A DNA stretch of 64,000 bases, taken from positions 1 through 64,000 of the forward strand of contig NZ_WTYM01000044.1 in the NCBI RefSeq assembly GCF_009827435.1, read 5' to 3'. The position numbers were made by a program, and so were the translations under genes. Below, one piece after another: positions 7,621 through 19,744 of the stretch (its first letter is position 1; each line of letters opens with the position of its first letter). The notes beneath the pieces were generated by a model that was not told where the DNA came from, did not search any database, and saw only the letters and a program-made list of their open reading frames with translations. This DNA comes from Croceibacterium salegens. Its GTDB lineage: Bacteria; Pseudomonadota; Alphaproteobacteria; Sphingomonadales; Sphingomonadaceae.

Positions 7621-8871
7621 TTAACCTCCCAGCGTCAGCCGGAAATACATCGCCGCGAGCGCGGTCATCACTACGATCGCCACCACGTTGACCCCGCGAA
7701 CCGCGGCTGAGGGGCGGTCGGCCTCGGGCATCTCGCAGCGCGTCACGACGAGGTGGTTGAGCAGCGCCACCAGCGGGGCGATCACGAAGCTGGCCGAGGT
7801 GACGAAGTCGAGGAAGCTCGTCAGGTCCTGCATCATCGTGAAAAGCGCGACAACCGCAATGCCGACGAAGACCAGGGCGAACAGCATGTACTCGCGCTGG
7901 CCGTAGGATACGTCTTCGCGCCCGGCGAAGATCTCGAGCGACGCGGCGAAAGTGCGGGCATAGGAATCGATTGCCGCGATGACCGTCGTCAGCATGACCG
8001 AGAGCGCGGCGATTGCTGCGAGATACGCGGCAATCGGGCCCAGCGCGGCGCGATAAAGGTCGACGACCTGTCCGGCGAAACCCGGCGCATCGGCAAGCGG
8101 GGCGATATGGTCGGGGTGCATGACCCCGGCGCCCATCAGGCAGAAGCAGACGGCCATGAGGCCGGTCAGGACATAGGGCCAGAAGAACGCCTTGCGCGTT
8201 TCGGCGAGCGAAGCGCGAGTGCCGGGCGGCAGGGTGCGGTCGGCCTCGACCTTCCACAGCGAGAGCGGGACGGAAACGTCCATCGGGTTGGGCATGAATC
8301 CGGCGAGCGCGACGATGAACAGTAGCGCCCTGGTGTCGGCGGCCCAGCCGAAGTCTGCCACGGTGCCCCACTCGACGCGCGGCAGGACCATGATCGTGGT
8401 CAGGACCGTCGAGATAACGAGGAACGCCAGCAGCACCGCGTTGACCCTGTCGAGCAGCCGGTACCCCCCGACCAGCAGCAGCACCGTGGCGGCGGCGAGG
8501 ATAAGCGCGGCAAGCACGGGGACTGGTAGCACCGGCCCGATCACCACCGAGACGATGCCCGCTGTCGCGGCGCCCAGCGCCGCCCAGATGATAGGCACCA
8601 GTGGGGCCACGGCGACGAGGAACAGGATCAGCGCCCAATTGCCGAGCTCGCGGTATCCGGTCAGCAGCGAGCGGCCGCGGCCGTGGGCGAAGTCGATCCC
8701 GAAGCGGTAGGCCGGGTACTTGAGCGCGTTGGCCAGCACGATCACGAACAGCAGCGCGAGGCCGTAGAGCGCGCCGGCTCGCGTCGACTGCACGAGATGC
8801 GAGGTGCCGATGGCCGCCCCGGTGAAGATCAGCCCCGGCCCGGCGAGCCGCCGCAACAAGCCTTGTGCCAT
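7621..8871 (-). CDS. Nramp-like divalent-metal transporter homologue
   Basis: A 416-aa integral membrane protein with about 11 helices. I start at 8871 (MAQGLLRRLAGPGLIF) because GGGGGAG precedes it; the open frame runs further upstream. The start GPGLIFTGAAIGTSHLVQST aligns with Nramp helix 1, but the metal-binding DPGN motif is GTSH here. In helix 6 the usual MPH is replaced by a MPNPMD sequence. It is therefore a divergent Nramp-superfamily member whose substrate cannot be assumed to be Mn/Fe. It is monocistronic and divergent from the secreted protein gene at 8990, sharing a ~120-bp promoter region. Confidence 0.75.
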   Translation of the reverse strand: MAQGLLRRLAGPGLIFTGAAIGTSHLVQSTRAGALYGLALLFVIVLANALKYPAYRFGIDFAHGRGRSLLTGYRELGNWALILFLVAVAPLVPIIWAALGAATAGIVSVVIGPVLPVPVLAALILAAATVLLLVGGYRLLDRVNAVLLAFLVISTVLTTIMVLPRVEWGTVADFGWAADTRALLFIVALAGFMPNPMDVSVPLSLWKVEADRTLPPGTRASLAETRKAFFWPYVLTGLMAVCFCLMGAGVMHPDHIAPLADAPGFAGQVVDLYRAALGPIAAYLAAIAALSVMLTTVIAAIDSYARTFAASLEIFAGREDVSYGQREYMLFALVFVGIAVVALFTMMQDLTSFLDFVTSASFVIAPLVALLNHLVVTRCEMPEADRPSAAVRGVNVVAIVVMTALAAMYFRLTLGG

Positions 8872-8989
8872 CGGTCTATCACTCCCCCACTGCCCTTTAG
8901 GACAGGTGGACCACGCAGGCGAAAAATTGGCAAGTGCCCAGCTTGCGGCAACATTTTCAGCCGCCCGACTGCCAATCGGAGGGACTGCC

Positions 8990-9673
8990 ATGCGAATTTC
9001 CGGCAAGGCCTTTGTTCTCGGCGCGGCGCTCGCCGCCGCCTATCCGCTGATGTCGCCCGCGACTGCGCAAATGAGTTCCCAGACCGTCTCGTTCCCGAGC
9101 GGTTCCACGGGCACCACGGTCGGCGGCACGCTCAAGGGCGAACAGATCGTCGACTACATGGTGAACGCGCAGGCCGGGCAGGCCATGACCGTCAACAAGA
9201 GCGGCGACGCGATCATCTACTTCAACGTCATGCCCCCGGGCAGCACCGGCGAGGCGGACTTCGTCGGCTCGACCAGCGGCGACAATTATTCCGGCACGTT
9301 GAGCAAGTCGGGCAACTGGACGATCCGTGTCTACCAGATGCGCGCGACCGCGCGGCGCGGCGAGAGCGGGAACTACCGGTTGGCGATCTCGGTCACCGGG
9401 CGGCCTTCGAGCGGTGCGTCCGATCACGCCAGCATCGGCCATTCGGGCGGCAGCGCGATGGGCAGCATCGCCGGAATCCAGGGGATGAACGCCATCGACG
9501 CAATCGATGTCCTGCGCGAGCGCGGGTTCGAAAACGTGGATTCGCTCTCCTCGGGCGATACGCTCTACGGAATCTACTACTACCGCCCGACCCGGCTCTG
9601 TGTGCAGACGACATCGGCGGACTCCGTGATCGTCGACATCCGCGACATCCAGACGCACCCCAAGTGCAAGTAG
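8990..9673 (+). CDS. Secreted PPC-like beta-sandwich protein
   Basis: A 227-aa protein starting at 8990 after a strong GGAGGGA site. It has a signal peptide (FVLGAALAAAYPLMSPATAQ), then a ~110-residue domain (GGTLKGEQIVDYMVNAQAGQ, YFNVMPPGS, NWTIRVYQMRATARRGE, NYRLAISV) resembling bacterial pre-peptidase C-terminal-like domains. Relatives with this pattern are often annotated as inhibitor or DNA breaking-rejoining proteins; I would not assign a function. The last ~60 residues (MNAIDAIDVLRERGFENVDS...YYYRPTRLC) look like a separate small PepSY/SPOR-like module. It ends with two Cys-containing segments. It is probably periplasmic. Confidence 0.7.
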   Translation: MRISGKAFVLGAALAAAYPLMSPATAQMSSQTVSFPSGSTGTTVGGTLKGEQIVDYMVNAQAGQAMTVNKSGDAIIYFNVMPPGSTGEADFVGSTSGDNYSGTLSKSGNWTIRVYQMRATARRGESGNYRLAISVTGRPSSGASDHASIGHSGGSAMGSIAGIQGMNAIDAIDVLRERGFENVDSLSSGDTLYGIYYYRPTRLCVQTTSADSVIVDIRDIQTHPKCK

Positions 9674-9677
9674 GCCG

Positions 9678-10898
9678 CTAGGCGCCCTGCGGCGCCGCGT
9701 GCGCCGGCATCGGCACCAGCAGGCCGAGCAGCGGTAGCACGACCATCGCCGCGCCCGAAGCGAGCAGGGCCCCTGCGACGCCGAAGCTCTCGGCATAGTG
9801 GCCCCACAACCATGACCCCGCTGCCAGCCCTCCGAAGGTGACCGCGCTGGCCAGCGCCACCACCCGACCGACCGCGGCTTGCGGGGCCCACAATTGCGCT
9901 GAGACCGAAAACCCCGACAGCGCCTGCACCCAGCCAGCCCCGCCGACCACCAGCAGCGCCAGTGTCGGCAAGAGGCCGGGGCGCAGCGAGACGGCGACAA
10001 TGGCAAGACCGTAGATCACGCCCGCCGTGCGGGTGATCGCCTCGGCGCTGTAGCGCTGGCGGAACCAGGTTGCGCTCGCCGCGCCGATCACCGCGCCGAG
10101 CCCGAGCGCCCCAAGCAGCAGGCCGTATGTGGAAGGCCCGGCGTCGAGCAGCCGCGCGGAAACGAGCGGCATCAGCGCCCACGCTGCCGCTCCGGCGGCG
10201 GTGAAGGTGAGGGCGCGCAGGAAGATCGCGCGGATTTCCCTGCTGGCAAAGGCGTGGCGCAGCCCCTCGGCGACCATCGCCCCAAGCGGGCGCGGTTCGC
10301 GCGACGGCTGCGGTTCGGGCCTCCAGCGCTGGTAGAGGACGATCGCCGCCGCGTAACACGCTGCGTTGACTACGAAGGCCGTTCCCGCGCCGCCGACGGC
10401 GACAATCGCCCCGCCGATGGCCGGACCGGCGGCGCGTGCGGTGTTGAAGATGAGGATATTGAGCGCCACCGCCGCCGCAAGCTCGGCCGCGGGCACGGTG
10501 CCGCGAATGCTAGCGCCCATCGCCGGGCTGAAGCTGGCGATGCCGCAGGCGAGTAGCGCGGTCAGCGCGATCACCGCCCAGGCCGGTGGCGTACCGCCCA
10601 GCGTCAGCGCTGCGAGCAAGAGCGTTAGCGCGAGCATGAAGATCTGCGTCGCCATCACGATGCGCCGCCGGTCGTGCATGTCGGCCCATGCCCCGGCGGG
10701 GAGGGCGAGGAGCAGGATCGGCAGGTTGAGCGCGGTCTGCACCAGCGCGACGACGTCGGCAGGCTCGCCCATCGCTGTCAGCTGCCACGAAGCGCCCACC
10801 GCCTGTACCGAGTTGCCCAGGTTGGTCAGCAGAACGCCGGCCATGAGCAGCGCGAACATGCGGTGCGCCAGCGGCGCGAACGTGGTCGACCGGCTCAT
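9678..10898 (-). CDS. MFS transporter (MFS_3/enterobactin-exporter-like)
   Basis: A 406-aa, 12-helix permease starting at 10898. It carries the loop motif GAWADMHDRRRIV (A-motif equivalent, after helix 2) and VALNILIFNTARAAGPAIGG, typical of the MFS_3/EntS group that exports siderophores or drugs. The substrate is unknown. Its ATG overlaps the TGA of the upstream methyltransferase (ATGA, 4 bp), so the two are translationally coupled. It ends 4 bp from the convergent gene ending at 9673. Confidence 0.85.
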   Translation of the reverse strand: MSRSTTFAPLAHRMFALLMAGVLLTNLGNSVQAVGASWQLTAMGEPADVVALVQTALNLPILLLALPAGAWADMHDRRRIVMATQIFMLALTLLLAALTLGGTPPAWAVIALTALLACGIASFSPAMGASIRGTVPAAELAAAVALNILIFNTARAAGPAIGGAIVAVGGAGTAFVVNAACYAAAIVLYQRWRPEPQPSREPRPLGAMVAEGLRHAFASREIRAIFLRALTFTAAGAAAWALMPLVSARLLDAGPSTYGLLLGALGLGAVIGAASATWFRQRYSAEAITRTAGVIYGLAIVAVSLRPGLLPTLALLVVGGAGWVQALSGFSVSAQLWAPQAAVGRVVALASAVTFGGLAAGSWLWGHYAESFGVAGALLASGAAMVVLPLLGLLVPMPAHAAPQGA

Positions 10899-11461
10899 TT
10901 GAAGCGCGCGAAGGGAATGAGCATGGGCACACGGCGGCGATAGTCCTCGTAGCCGCCAAGCTCGGTCTCGAGGAAGCGCTCCTCCAGCCGCGCCTTGAAC
11001 ATGAAGCCGAGCGCGAACAGCGCCGCGCCGAGCACCGCGAAGGGCTTGGCCTGCAAGGCGGCGAGGGCGGTCGCCCCGGCAATCATCCCGGTGTAGATCG
11101 GGTGGCGGACGTAGGCGTAAGGTCCGGTCTCGACCACGCGGTGCTCGGCCTTGCGCTCGACCCCACCCGACCACAGCTTGCCGAGCGCGATGCGCGCCCA
11201 CCAGGCAAAGGCAATGCCTGCGGCGGTCAGGCCGACCATCGCCCAGCCGAGCACCGGCCCGACCGGCCAGAGCTGCGGCTGGTTCTTGGGGTAGATGCCG
11301 TAATCGAGCAACAGGCCGAGCGCGATCAGGCCCATCATCCAGCGATAGTCGCGGCGCGGCGCCTGCACCGTCGGCCTGCTGCGCCAGAACGCCGCAACCT
11401 GCCAGCTCAGCAGCCAGCCGATCCACATCACGGCGACGACGATGATGTAAGTGCGAGCCAT
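10895..11461 (-). CDS. Isoprenylcysteine carboxyl methyltransferase (ICMT/PEMT) family membrane protein
   Basis: A 188-aa protein if started at MARTYIIVV (11461); an ATG at 11503 would add 14 residues, and neither has a clear ribosome site. It has four to five membrane helices and the family C-terminal signature VETGPYAYVRHPIYTGM followed by EERFLETELGGYEDY, which forms the S-adenosylmethionine pocket in ICMT-like enzymes. Bacterial members methylate diverse small molecules or lipids; the acceptor is unknown. It is coupled to the MFS exporter downstream, which suggests a modify-and-export pair, but that is inference. Confidence 0.8.
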   Translation of the reverse strand: MARTYIIVVAVMWIGWLLSWQVAAFWRSRPTVQAPRRDYRWMMGLIALGLLLDYGIYPKNQPQLWPVGPVLGWAMVGLTAAGIAFAWWARIALGKLWSGGVERKAEHRVVETGPYAYVRHPIYTGMIAGATALAALQAKPFAVLGAALFALGFMFKARLEERFLETELGGYEDYRRRVPMLIPFARFK

Positions 11462-11713
11462 CTGCGCGCGCTTGTGCCACGTGTTGCGCCACGTGCAAGA
11501 CATGGGTTTCGATTGACTTTTGTTACATTTGCCACCACATGGCCGCCATCGGAACGCGCGTGCCAGCGTGAAGCGGCGGTAGAGACATATCCGCCCCGGC
11601 CGCGTCCCGGTTGATATTCTTCAAGAAGCTTCCCTTTTCACGCGGGCGGTTTTGACCCCCGCGCCGCGCGCCCATTCCGGCTGCGCGTCGCATATTTTGC
11701 GAGTTATACAGAC

Positions 11714-13105
<1,392 letters not shown>

Positions 13106-13127
13106 GCGGGCGGCCATCGGACCTTTT

Positions 13128-13156
13128 TGCCCGGTGCGTGATTTACGTACCGGGCA
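13128..13156. terminator. Strong hairpin after the helicase gene
   Basis: TGCCCGGTGCGT (13128-13139) and ACGTACCGGGCA (13145-13156) form a 12-bp stem with one G-T pair and a 5-nt loop. It begins 22 bp after the helicase stop. The T-run lies before the stem, not after, so it is not a canonical terminator. Confidence 0.4.
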
Positions 13157-13176
13157 TGCAGTCCTGCTGAAAGAAC

Positions 13177-13866
13177 ATGGTGGAACCAGCCTTCAAGCCA
13201 AAGATCACCGCGATCGACCGGATCCAGGAAAACCTCGTTGCCCGCGCGGAACGACGGGCGCTCAACTTCCTGTGCCTGCAGATGCCGCGTCCTGTGACGC
13301 CGGACATGCTGACGGCCTTCGGAATGGTCGGGGCGCTGATGGTGTTCGCGGGCAGCATCGGCAGCAATTACGACCGCGACTGGTTGTGGCTGTCGGTGAT
13401 CGGATACTGCGTCCACTGGTTCGGGGATTCGCTCGACGGCAGCCTGGCCCGGTTCCGCAAGATCGAACGGCCGCGCTATGGATATTTCCTCGACCATAGC
13501 TGCGATGGCTTTGCCACCACCCTCCTGGTTGTCGGCATCGGGCTGACTCCCTTTGTACAGCTCGAAGTCGCGCTGGTCGCACTCGCCGGATACCTGCTCA
13601 TGTCGATCCACGCTTTCCTCTCGGTCCGTGTGCTCGGTGAACTGCGCCTGTCCTACCTCAACGCCGGGCCGACCGAGCTGCGGCTGGTCCTCATCGCGCT
13701 GACGCTGGCGATGTATTTCGCCGGTCGCGAAGCAGCGGTCGTATTCTACCTTAACCCATTCGACCTCTTCGTGGGCGGCGTGGGTGTCGTGCTGCTGGCC
13801 CTGTTCGTGCTGCAGACCGCCAGGATCGCCAAGCGTCTCGCGATCGAGGAACCGCCTCGTAATTGA
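13177..13866 (+). CDS. CDP-alcohol phosphatidyltransferase family protein
   Basis: A 229-aa membrane protein with the CDP-alcohol phosphotransferase signature: D84, D87-G88, A91-R92, G102, D106 and D110 (GDSLDGSLAR, then YGYFLDHSCD). These Asp residues bind two metals and the CDP head group. It has about six helices. It transfers a phosphatidyl or phospho-alcohol group from a CDP activated donor; phosphatidylglycerol, phosphatidylserine and inositol-type products cannot be told apart here. The ATG at 13177 is preceded by a weak purine stretch. The gene stands between the helicase and glutathione reductase with ~75-bp gaps. Confidence 0.85.
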   Translation: MVEPAFKPKITAIDRIQENLVARAERRALNFLCLQMPRPVTPDMLTAFGMVGALMVFAGSIGSNYDRDWLWLSVIGYCVHWFGDSLDGSLARFRKIERPRYGYFLDHSCDGFATTLLVVGIGLTPFVQLEVALVALAGYLLMSIHAFLSVRVLGELRLSYLNAGPTELRLVLIALTLAMYFAGREAAVVFYLNPFDLFVGGVGVVLLALFVLQTARIAKRLAIEEPPRN

Positions 13867-13944
13867 GGACACGAGGCGCGGCGCGCGGTTGGCAAGACCG
13901 CCATCACTCGCCATATCGCGCGCTCATGTAACTGGAGCGCCCGA

Positions 13945-15291
13945 ATGGCCGACTACGACTACGACCTCTTCACCATCGGCGCCGGGTCCGGCGGCGTGCG
14001 TGCCAGCCGGATCGCCGCTTCGCACGGCGCCAGGGTCGCCGTGGCCGAAGAGTACCGCGTCGGCGGGACCTGCGTAATCCGCGGCTGCGTGCCGAAGAAG
14101 ATGCTCGTCTATGGCTCGATGTTCGCCGAGGAGCTGGAGCACGCATCCTCTTACGGCTGGACCATCGAGGGCAAGAGCTTCGACTGGCCGTCGCTGCGCG
14201 ACTTCGTGAACAACGACGTCGACCGGCTCGAAGGGCTCTACGGAAAGACGCTGGAAGGCCACGAGGTCGAGGTGTTTCGCGAGCGGGCGACGATCACCGG
14301 TCCGCACTCGGTAAAGCTGGCGAACGGGCGCGAGGTTACCGCGAAGGTCATCCTCGTCGCCACCGGCGCGCGTCCGGCGATGCCAGACTTTCCCGGCGTC
14401 GAGCACTGCATCACCTCGAACGAGATGTTCCATCTCGAAGAGCAGCCGAACTGCCTGATGGTTGTCGGCGGCGGCTACATCGCGATGGAATTCGCCGGCA
14501 TCTTCCAGGCGCTCGGTAGCGAGGTCACCGTGGTCAACCGCACCGACCGCATCCTGCGCGGCTATGACGAGCAGATCGTCGAGCGCATGCTGCACATCGC
14601 CTCGGGCCGCGGCATCAACTTCCGCATGCACAGCCTGATCCAGCGCATCGACAAGGACGAGGACGGCTGCCTCGTGGTCGATTTCGGCGAGACCAACCCG
14701 GTCAAGGTCGACCAGGTGCTGATCGCCGTCGGCCGCGCGCCCAACACGGAAGGTCTCGGGCTGGAGAGCGCCGGGGTCGACCTCGGCAAGCACGGCGAGA
14801 TCAAGGTCGACGAGTACAACAAGACGAGTTGCGACAGCATCTACGCCGTCGGAGACGTGACCGACCGCGTCCAGCTTACCCCGGTGGCGATCCGCGAGGG
14901 CCATGCCTTCGCCGACACCGTGTTCGGCGGCAAGCCGCGCACCGTCGACTATCGCGCCATCCCCAGCGCGGTGTTCAGCCAGCCGCCGCTTGCAGGGGTC
15001 GGCATGACCGAAGGCGAGGCTCGTTCGACATACGGCAACATCAAGGTCTATTCGTCCGATTTCCGGCCGATGAAGAACATCTTCAGCTCGCACCCGGAGC
15101 GCGGGCTCTACAAGATGATCGTCGACGACACCTCCGAGAAGATCCTCGGCATCCACATGGTCGGGCCGGAATCGGCCGAGATCCTGCAGGCCGCCGCAGT
15201 GGCGGTGAAGGCCGGGCTGACCAAGCAGGCCTTCGACGATACAGTGGCGATCCACCCCTCGATGGCCGAGGAACTGGTGCTTCTGAAGTAA
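13945..15291 (+). CDS. gor: Glutathione-disulfide reductase
   Basis: A 448-aa FAD/NAD(P)H pyridine nucleotide-disulfide oxidoreductase. It has the FAD dinucleotide motif GAGSGGVRA (12-20), the redox pair in GGTCVIRGCVPKK (C43 and C48), a second nucleotide-binding motif VVGGGYIAMEFAG, the FAD-binding YAVGDVTDR and a C-terminal IHPSMAEE, where the His-Pro completes the partner active site in the dimer. VIRGCVPKK is the form typical of glutathione reductases rather than lipoamide dehydrogenases. It keeps cytosolic glutathione reduced with NADPH. An SDR gene follows after 16 bp and may be co-transcribed. Confidence 0.92.
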   Translation: MADYDYDLFTIGAGSGGVRASRIAASHGARVAVAEEYRVGGTCVIRGCVPKKMLVYGSMFAEELEHASSYGWTIEGKSFDWPSLRDFVNNDVDRLEGLYGKTLEGHEVEVFRERATITGPHSVKLANGREVTAKVILVATGARPAMPDFPGVEHCITSNEMFHLEEQPNCLMVVGGGYIAMEFAGIFQALGSEVTVVNRTDRILRGYDEQIVERMLHIASGRGINFRMHSLIQRIDKDEDGCLVVDFGETNPVKVDQVLIAVGRAPNTEGLGLESAGVDLGKHGEIKVDEYNKTSCDSIYAVGDVTDRVQLTPVAIREGHAFADTVFGGKPRTVDYRAIPSAVFSQPPLAGVGMTEGEARSTYGNIKVYSSDFRPMKNIFSSHPERGLYKMIVDDTSEKILGIHMVGPESAEILQAAAVAVKAGLTKQAFDDTVAIHPSMAEELVLLK

Positions 15292-15307
15292 CCGGGGAGG
15301 GTCGCAG

Positions 15308-16327
15308 ATGACGAAGCGCGTGCTGGTAACCGGCGGCACCGGATACATCGCCGGCGAGCTCATCGACCAGCTGCTGGCCAGGGGCTTCGCGGTCAACACC
15401 ACCGTCCGCAGCAAGGCCAGGAGCGAACCGCGCCTTCGCGCCCGCTGGCCCGAGGCGGGCGATCGGCTGCAGGTGTTCGAGGCCGACCTGCTAGCCGATG
15501 CCGGCTGGGCCGAAGCCAACGCCGGATGCGACGCGGTGGCGCATGTCGCCTCGCCGTTCCCGATGGGCGTGCCGAAAGACAAGGACGACCTTGTCGTTCC
15601 AGCGCGCGAAGGCACGCTTCGGGCGCTGGAACATGCTAATCAGGCGGGTATCAAGCGCTTCATTCACACCAGTTCCGCAGCCGCGATCGCCTATGGCCAG
15701 CCGGAGAAAGACTACTTCGACTACACCGACTGGACCAACCTCACCGCCGGTGTGCCGCCTTACATCGAGTCCAAGACCGTCGCCGAACGCGCCGCGCGCG
15801 ACTGGGTCGCGGTCCACGCCCACGACATGGTGTACTGCTCGATAAACCCCGTCGCGGTGTTCGGCCCGGTCCACGACGCCGACCTCTCGACCTCGGTGCA
15901 GGTGGTGAAGAAGATGCTCGAAGGGCGCTTCCCGGCGCTTCCCGACATGGGCATGTCGGTCAGCGACGTTCGCGACGTCGCAAGGGCGCATGTGCTGGCG
16001 ATCGAAGCCCCTACCGAGACCGTGCGCGGCGAGCGCTTCCCCACCGCGACCCGTTTCCTGTGGTTGTCCGACTTCGCCGCGATCCTTCGTGCCCGCACAC
16101 CCGAACTGGCGCGCAAGGTGCCGACGCGGCGCATGCCCGACTGGGTGGTGAAGCTCCTCTCGCTGGTCGTCCCGGCCATGAGACAGGTGCGCGGTGAACT
16201 GCGCAACTTACGCGAAGTATCGGGACGGCACACCGAGGAAGTGCTCGGCTTCACCTTCATCGATCCCGGGCAGACGCTGGAGGACACAGCGCGCAGCCTT
16301 GCAGCGAAGGGCATAGTCCGGGCCTGA
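15308..16327 (+). CDS. NAD(P)-dependent extended short-chain reductase (dihydroflavonol-4-reductase-like)
   Basis: A 339-aa protein with an N-terminal Rossmann motif TGGTGYIAG (8-16), Ser122/Ser123 in HTSSAAAI and the catalytic YxxxK as Y152-I-E-S-K156. This is the extended SDR/dihydroflavonol reductase group, whose bacterial members reduce varied carbonyl compounds; the substrate is not predictable. GGGAGG lies just before the ATG. It follows gor by 16 bp, so it probably belongs to a redox-related transcription unit. Confidence 0.88.
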   Translation: MTKRVLVTGGTGYIAGELIDQLLARGFAVNTTVRSKARSEPRLRARWPEAGDRLQVFEADLLADAGWAEANAGCDAVAHVASPFPMGVPKDKDDLVVPAREGTLRALEHANQAGIKRFIHTSSAAAIAYGQPEKDYFDYTDWTNLTAGVPPYIESKTVAERAARDWVAVHAHDMVYCSINPVAVFGPVHDADLSTSVQVVKKMLEGRFPALPDMGMSVSDVRDVARAHVLAIEAPTETVRGERFPTATRFLWLSDFAAILRARTPELARKVPTRRMPDWVVKLLSLVVPAMRQVRGELRNLREVSGRHTEEVLGFTFIDPGQTLEDTARSLAAKGIVRA

Positions 16328-16368
16328 CGCTTGACCTCGTGAATGCGATGCGCGAGGCACTCCACATA

Positions 16369-17426
16369 ATGAGGTCGCTAGCGATTTGCTCTGCGGTGCC
16401 GGTCGCGCTCGTGACTGCGAGCCCTGCGTTCGCTCATGTAGATCCGGTGCATGAAAACCAGAGCGTCTGGTCGCTGTGGGATTTCTCTCCAGAGATCGTC
16501 GTCAGCCTCATCATCGTAGCGCTGATATACTGGCGCGGCAGCGGGCACGGACTGGTCCGCGGGCGCTGGCGCGCGCGGGTGTTCTTTGCCGGGCTCGGCG
16601 CGCTGTTCATCGCCCTCGTTTCGCCGGTCGGAGAGCTGGCCGACCACGTCTTCGCGGTCCACCAGGTCGAACATATGCTGCTACGCACGGTTACGCCGAT
16701 GCTCTTGTTCCTGTCCGCCCCGCAAGGTGCCCTGATACGCGGCAGTCCAAACTGGTTGACCGGCTTTTTTGCACGCTCGGGCTGGCTGTGCAGGCTGATC
16801 GGAGCGATGCGCTGGCCGCCGGTCGCTACGCTGCTGTTCGTCGCCGCGAGCTATTTCTGGATGCTGCCGAAGTATCACAACCTGGCGATCCTGAACGAGT
16901 CGATCCACTACTTGTGGCACCTCTCGTTGCTGCTCACCGGGCTGATCTTCTTCTCGGTCATCTTCGATCGCCGTCCGGTGCCTTTGGGTCCTGGGCTAGG
17001 CAAACGGTTGACAATGTTCGCCGCCGCCGCGCTCGGGAATATCGTTCTCGGCGCCCTGCTCACGACGAAAGATGTGGCGATCTACTCAGCGTACGTCGAG
17101 ATTGGTCGCCAGTGGCACGTTTCGCCGCTCACCGACGAGCTGACCGGCGGCCTGATCATGTGGATCCCGGCATGTTAACATTCGCGCTCTCGGCGATCTG
17201 GGTGGCCCGCAACTGGGCTAACGACGAAACCCGCTACACCGCACACCGGGCCCGCTCCGGGCGTGCGCCTGCCGCCACGAGGCCTCTGAGCCATGCAGCA
17301 CTTGCGCTCGGAGTTGTCACGGCAGTTCTGCTGGTTCTCGTGGTGGCTGTTTCGGTCGTCGGCCTGGTCGATCACCCGCCTTCAGGCGGGCGCGCCTTCG
17401 GCGAAACCGACAAGCTACCCGGCTAG
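16369..17426 (+). pseudogene. CtaG-like (caa3-type) cytochrome c oxidase assembly factor, frameshifted
   Basis: The first ~270 codons give a signal peptide (CSAVPVALVTASPAFAHVDP) and about seven helices with the caa3_CtaG pattern: SPVGELADHVFAVHQVEHML with conserved His residues, WHLSLLLTG and GGLIMWIP. A TAA then stops translation at IPAC (17174-17176). Adding one G in the GG at 17169-17170 restores GGLIMWIPGMLTFALSAIW, and a further ~80 codons with a last transmembrane segment run to TAG at 17426. The premature stop removes the final helices. I start at 16369 (MRSLAIC); upstream GTG/ATG codons exist. Members place copper into haem-copper oxidases. Confidence 0.75.
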
Positions 17427-18079
17427 CGCCGCATGCCGGTGCGCTGTTCGGCGTAGGTTCGCGGCAGACCCTCGAGCGTCAGGTAGCCCCTGCTGTCCTT
17501 GTCGAGCTGCTGGAAGCGCAGCCCGGCGACGTATTGCGCGGTGCTCCGCGTCACCCGGCCGCGAATTTCGACGTCCATCGCCGCGACGGGTTCGGGCAAT
17601 CCCAAGAGGTCGAACTGGGCTGCACCCTGCGGCGGTTCATCGTCGTAGTCTTTCGAGCGCCTCAGTCCGGTCCCGTACGATCCGTCGGCATTGGGCAGGG
17701 CAGCGTCGGACTGGTCGTCGACAGTCAAGGTGCCGCCTCCTGCCCAGCCGAAGCTGGCGACCTCGGGAGCGATGTTCTCCTCGTAGTAGGTCCGCTCGAT
17801 CCCGTCGATTGCACCATCGCGGTTGCGGTCGAGGACCTTGAAATAGCGCATGAAGTCCGCAGTGAACTCGCCGAGGTCGAGCTTTCCGTCGCTGTTGATG
17901 TCGGCGGCGGTGAACCACGTGACGATCGGATTGACCTCGCGGTCGTAGTCCCGAAACGGCTCGCCGGCGGGTGAAATGAAGGTACGCTGCGTGAAGCGCA
18001 CCGGTTCGGGCGGGGGCGGCGGCGCAGACGCGGCGGCAGCCTGCGCGACGGCGATTATCGAAAGAAACGGCAAGATCAT
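17423..18079 (-). CDS. Secreted EF-hand calcium-binding protein
   Basis: A 218-aa protein from ATG 18079 (GGAG site 6-9 bp before). It has a signal peptide followed by a proline run (APPPPPEP). Two canonical EF-hand loops are clear: D60-I-N-S-D-G-K-L-D-L-G-E71 and D84-R-N-R-D-G-A-I-D-G-I-E95. A third, weaker loop (DKDSRGYLTLEG) lies near the C-terminus. It is likely a periplasmic calcium-responsive protein of unknown role; similar proteins are frequent in sphingomonads. Its TAG stop overlaps the TAG of the convergent CtaG-like gene at the palindrome CTAG (17423-17426). Confidence 0.8.
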   Translation of the reverse strand: MILPFLSIIAVAQAAAASAPPPPPEPVRFTQRTFISPAGEPFRDYDREVNPIVTWFTAADINSDGKLDLGEFTADFMRYFKVLDRNRDGAIDGIERTYYEENIAPEVASFGWAGGGTLTVDDQSDAALPNADGSYGTGLRRSKDYDDEPPQGAAQFDLLGLPEPVAAMDVEIRGRVTRSTAQYVAGLRFQQLDKDSRGYLTLEGLPRTYAEQRTGMRR

Positions 18080-18211
18080 GCGGGGCTCCCTATCCTGCAG
18101 ACGGTGCATAGGCCAGTGTGCCTTGCCGTGGGCTGACTCATCCGAAGCCCTTGCTCCGCCCCCCGCACAAGGTTACCGCCGCAACCAAAGCGACATATCA
18201 AGGGGATCGCC

Positions 18212-19740
<1,529 letters not shown>

Positions 19741-19744
<4 letters not shown>

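Noticed and set aside
5660-8638. A single 992-codon frame spanning amidohydrolase and part of the Nramp-like gene
   Set aside because: Only the part from about 7480 to 5850 matches a protein family; the upstream part is a shadow of the Nramp-like gene.
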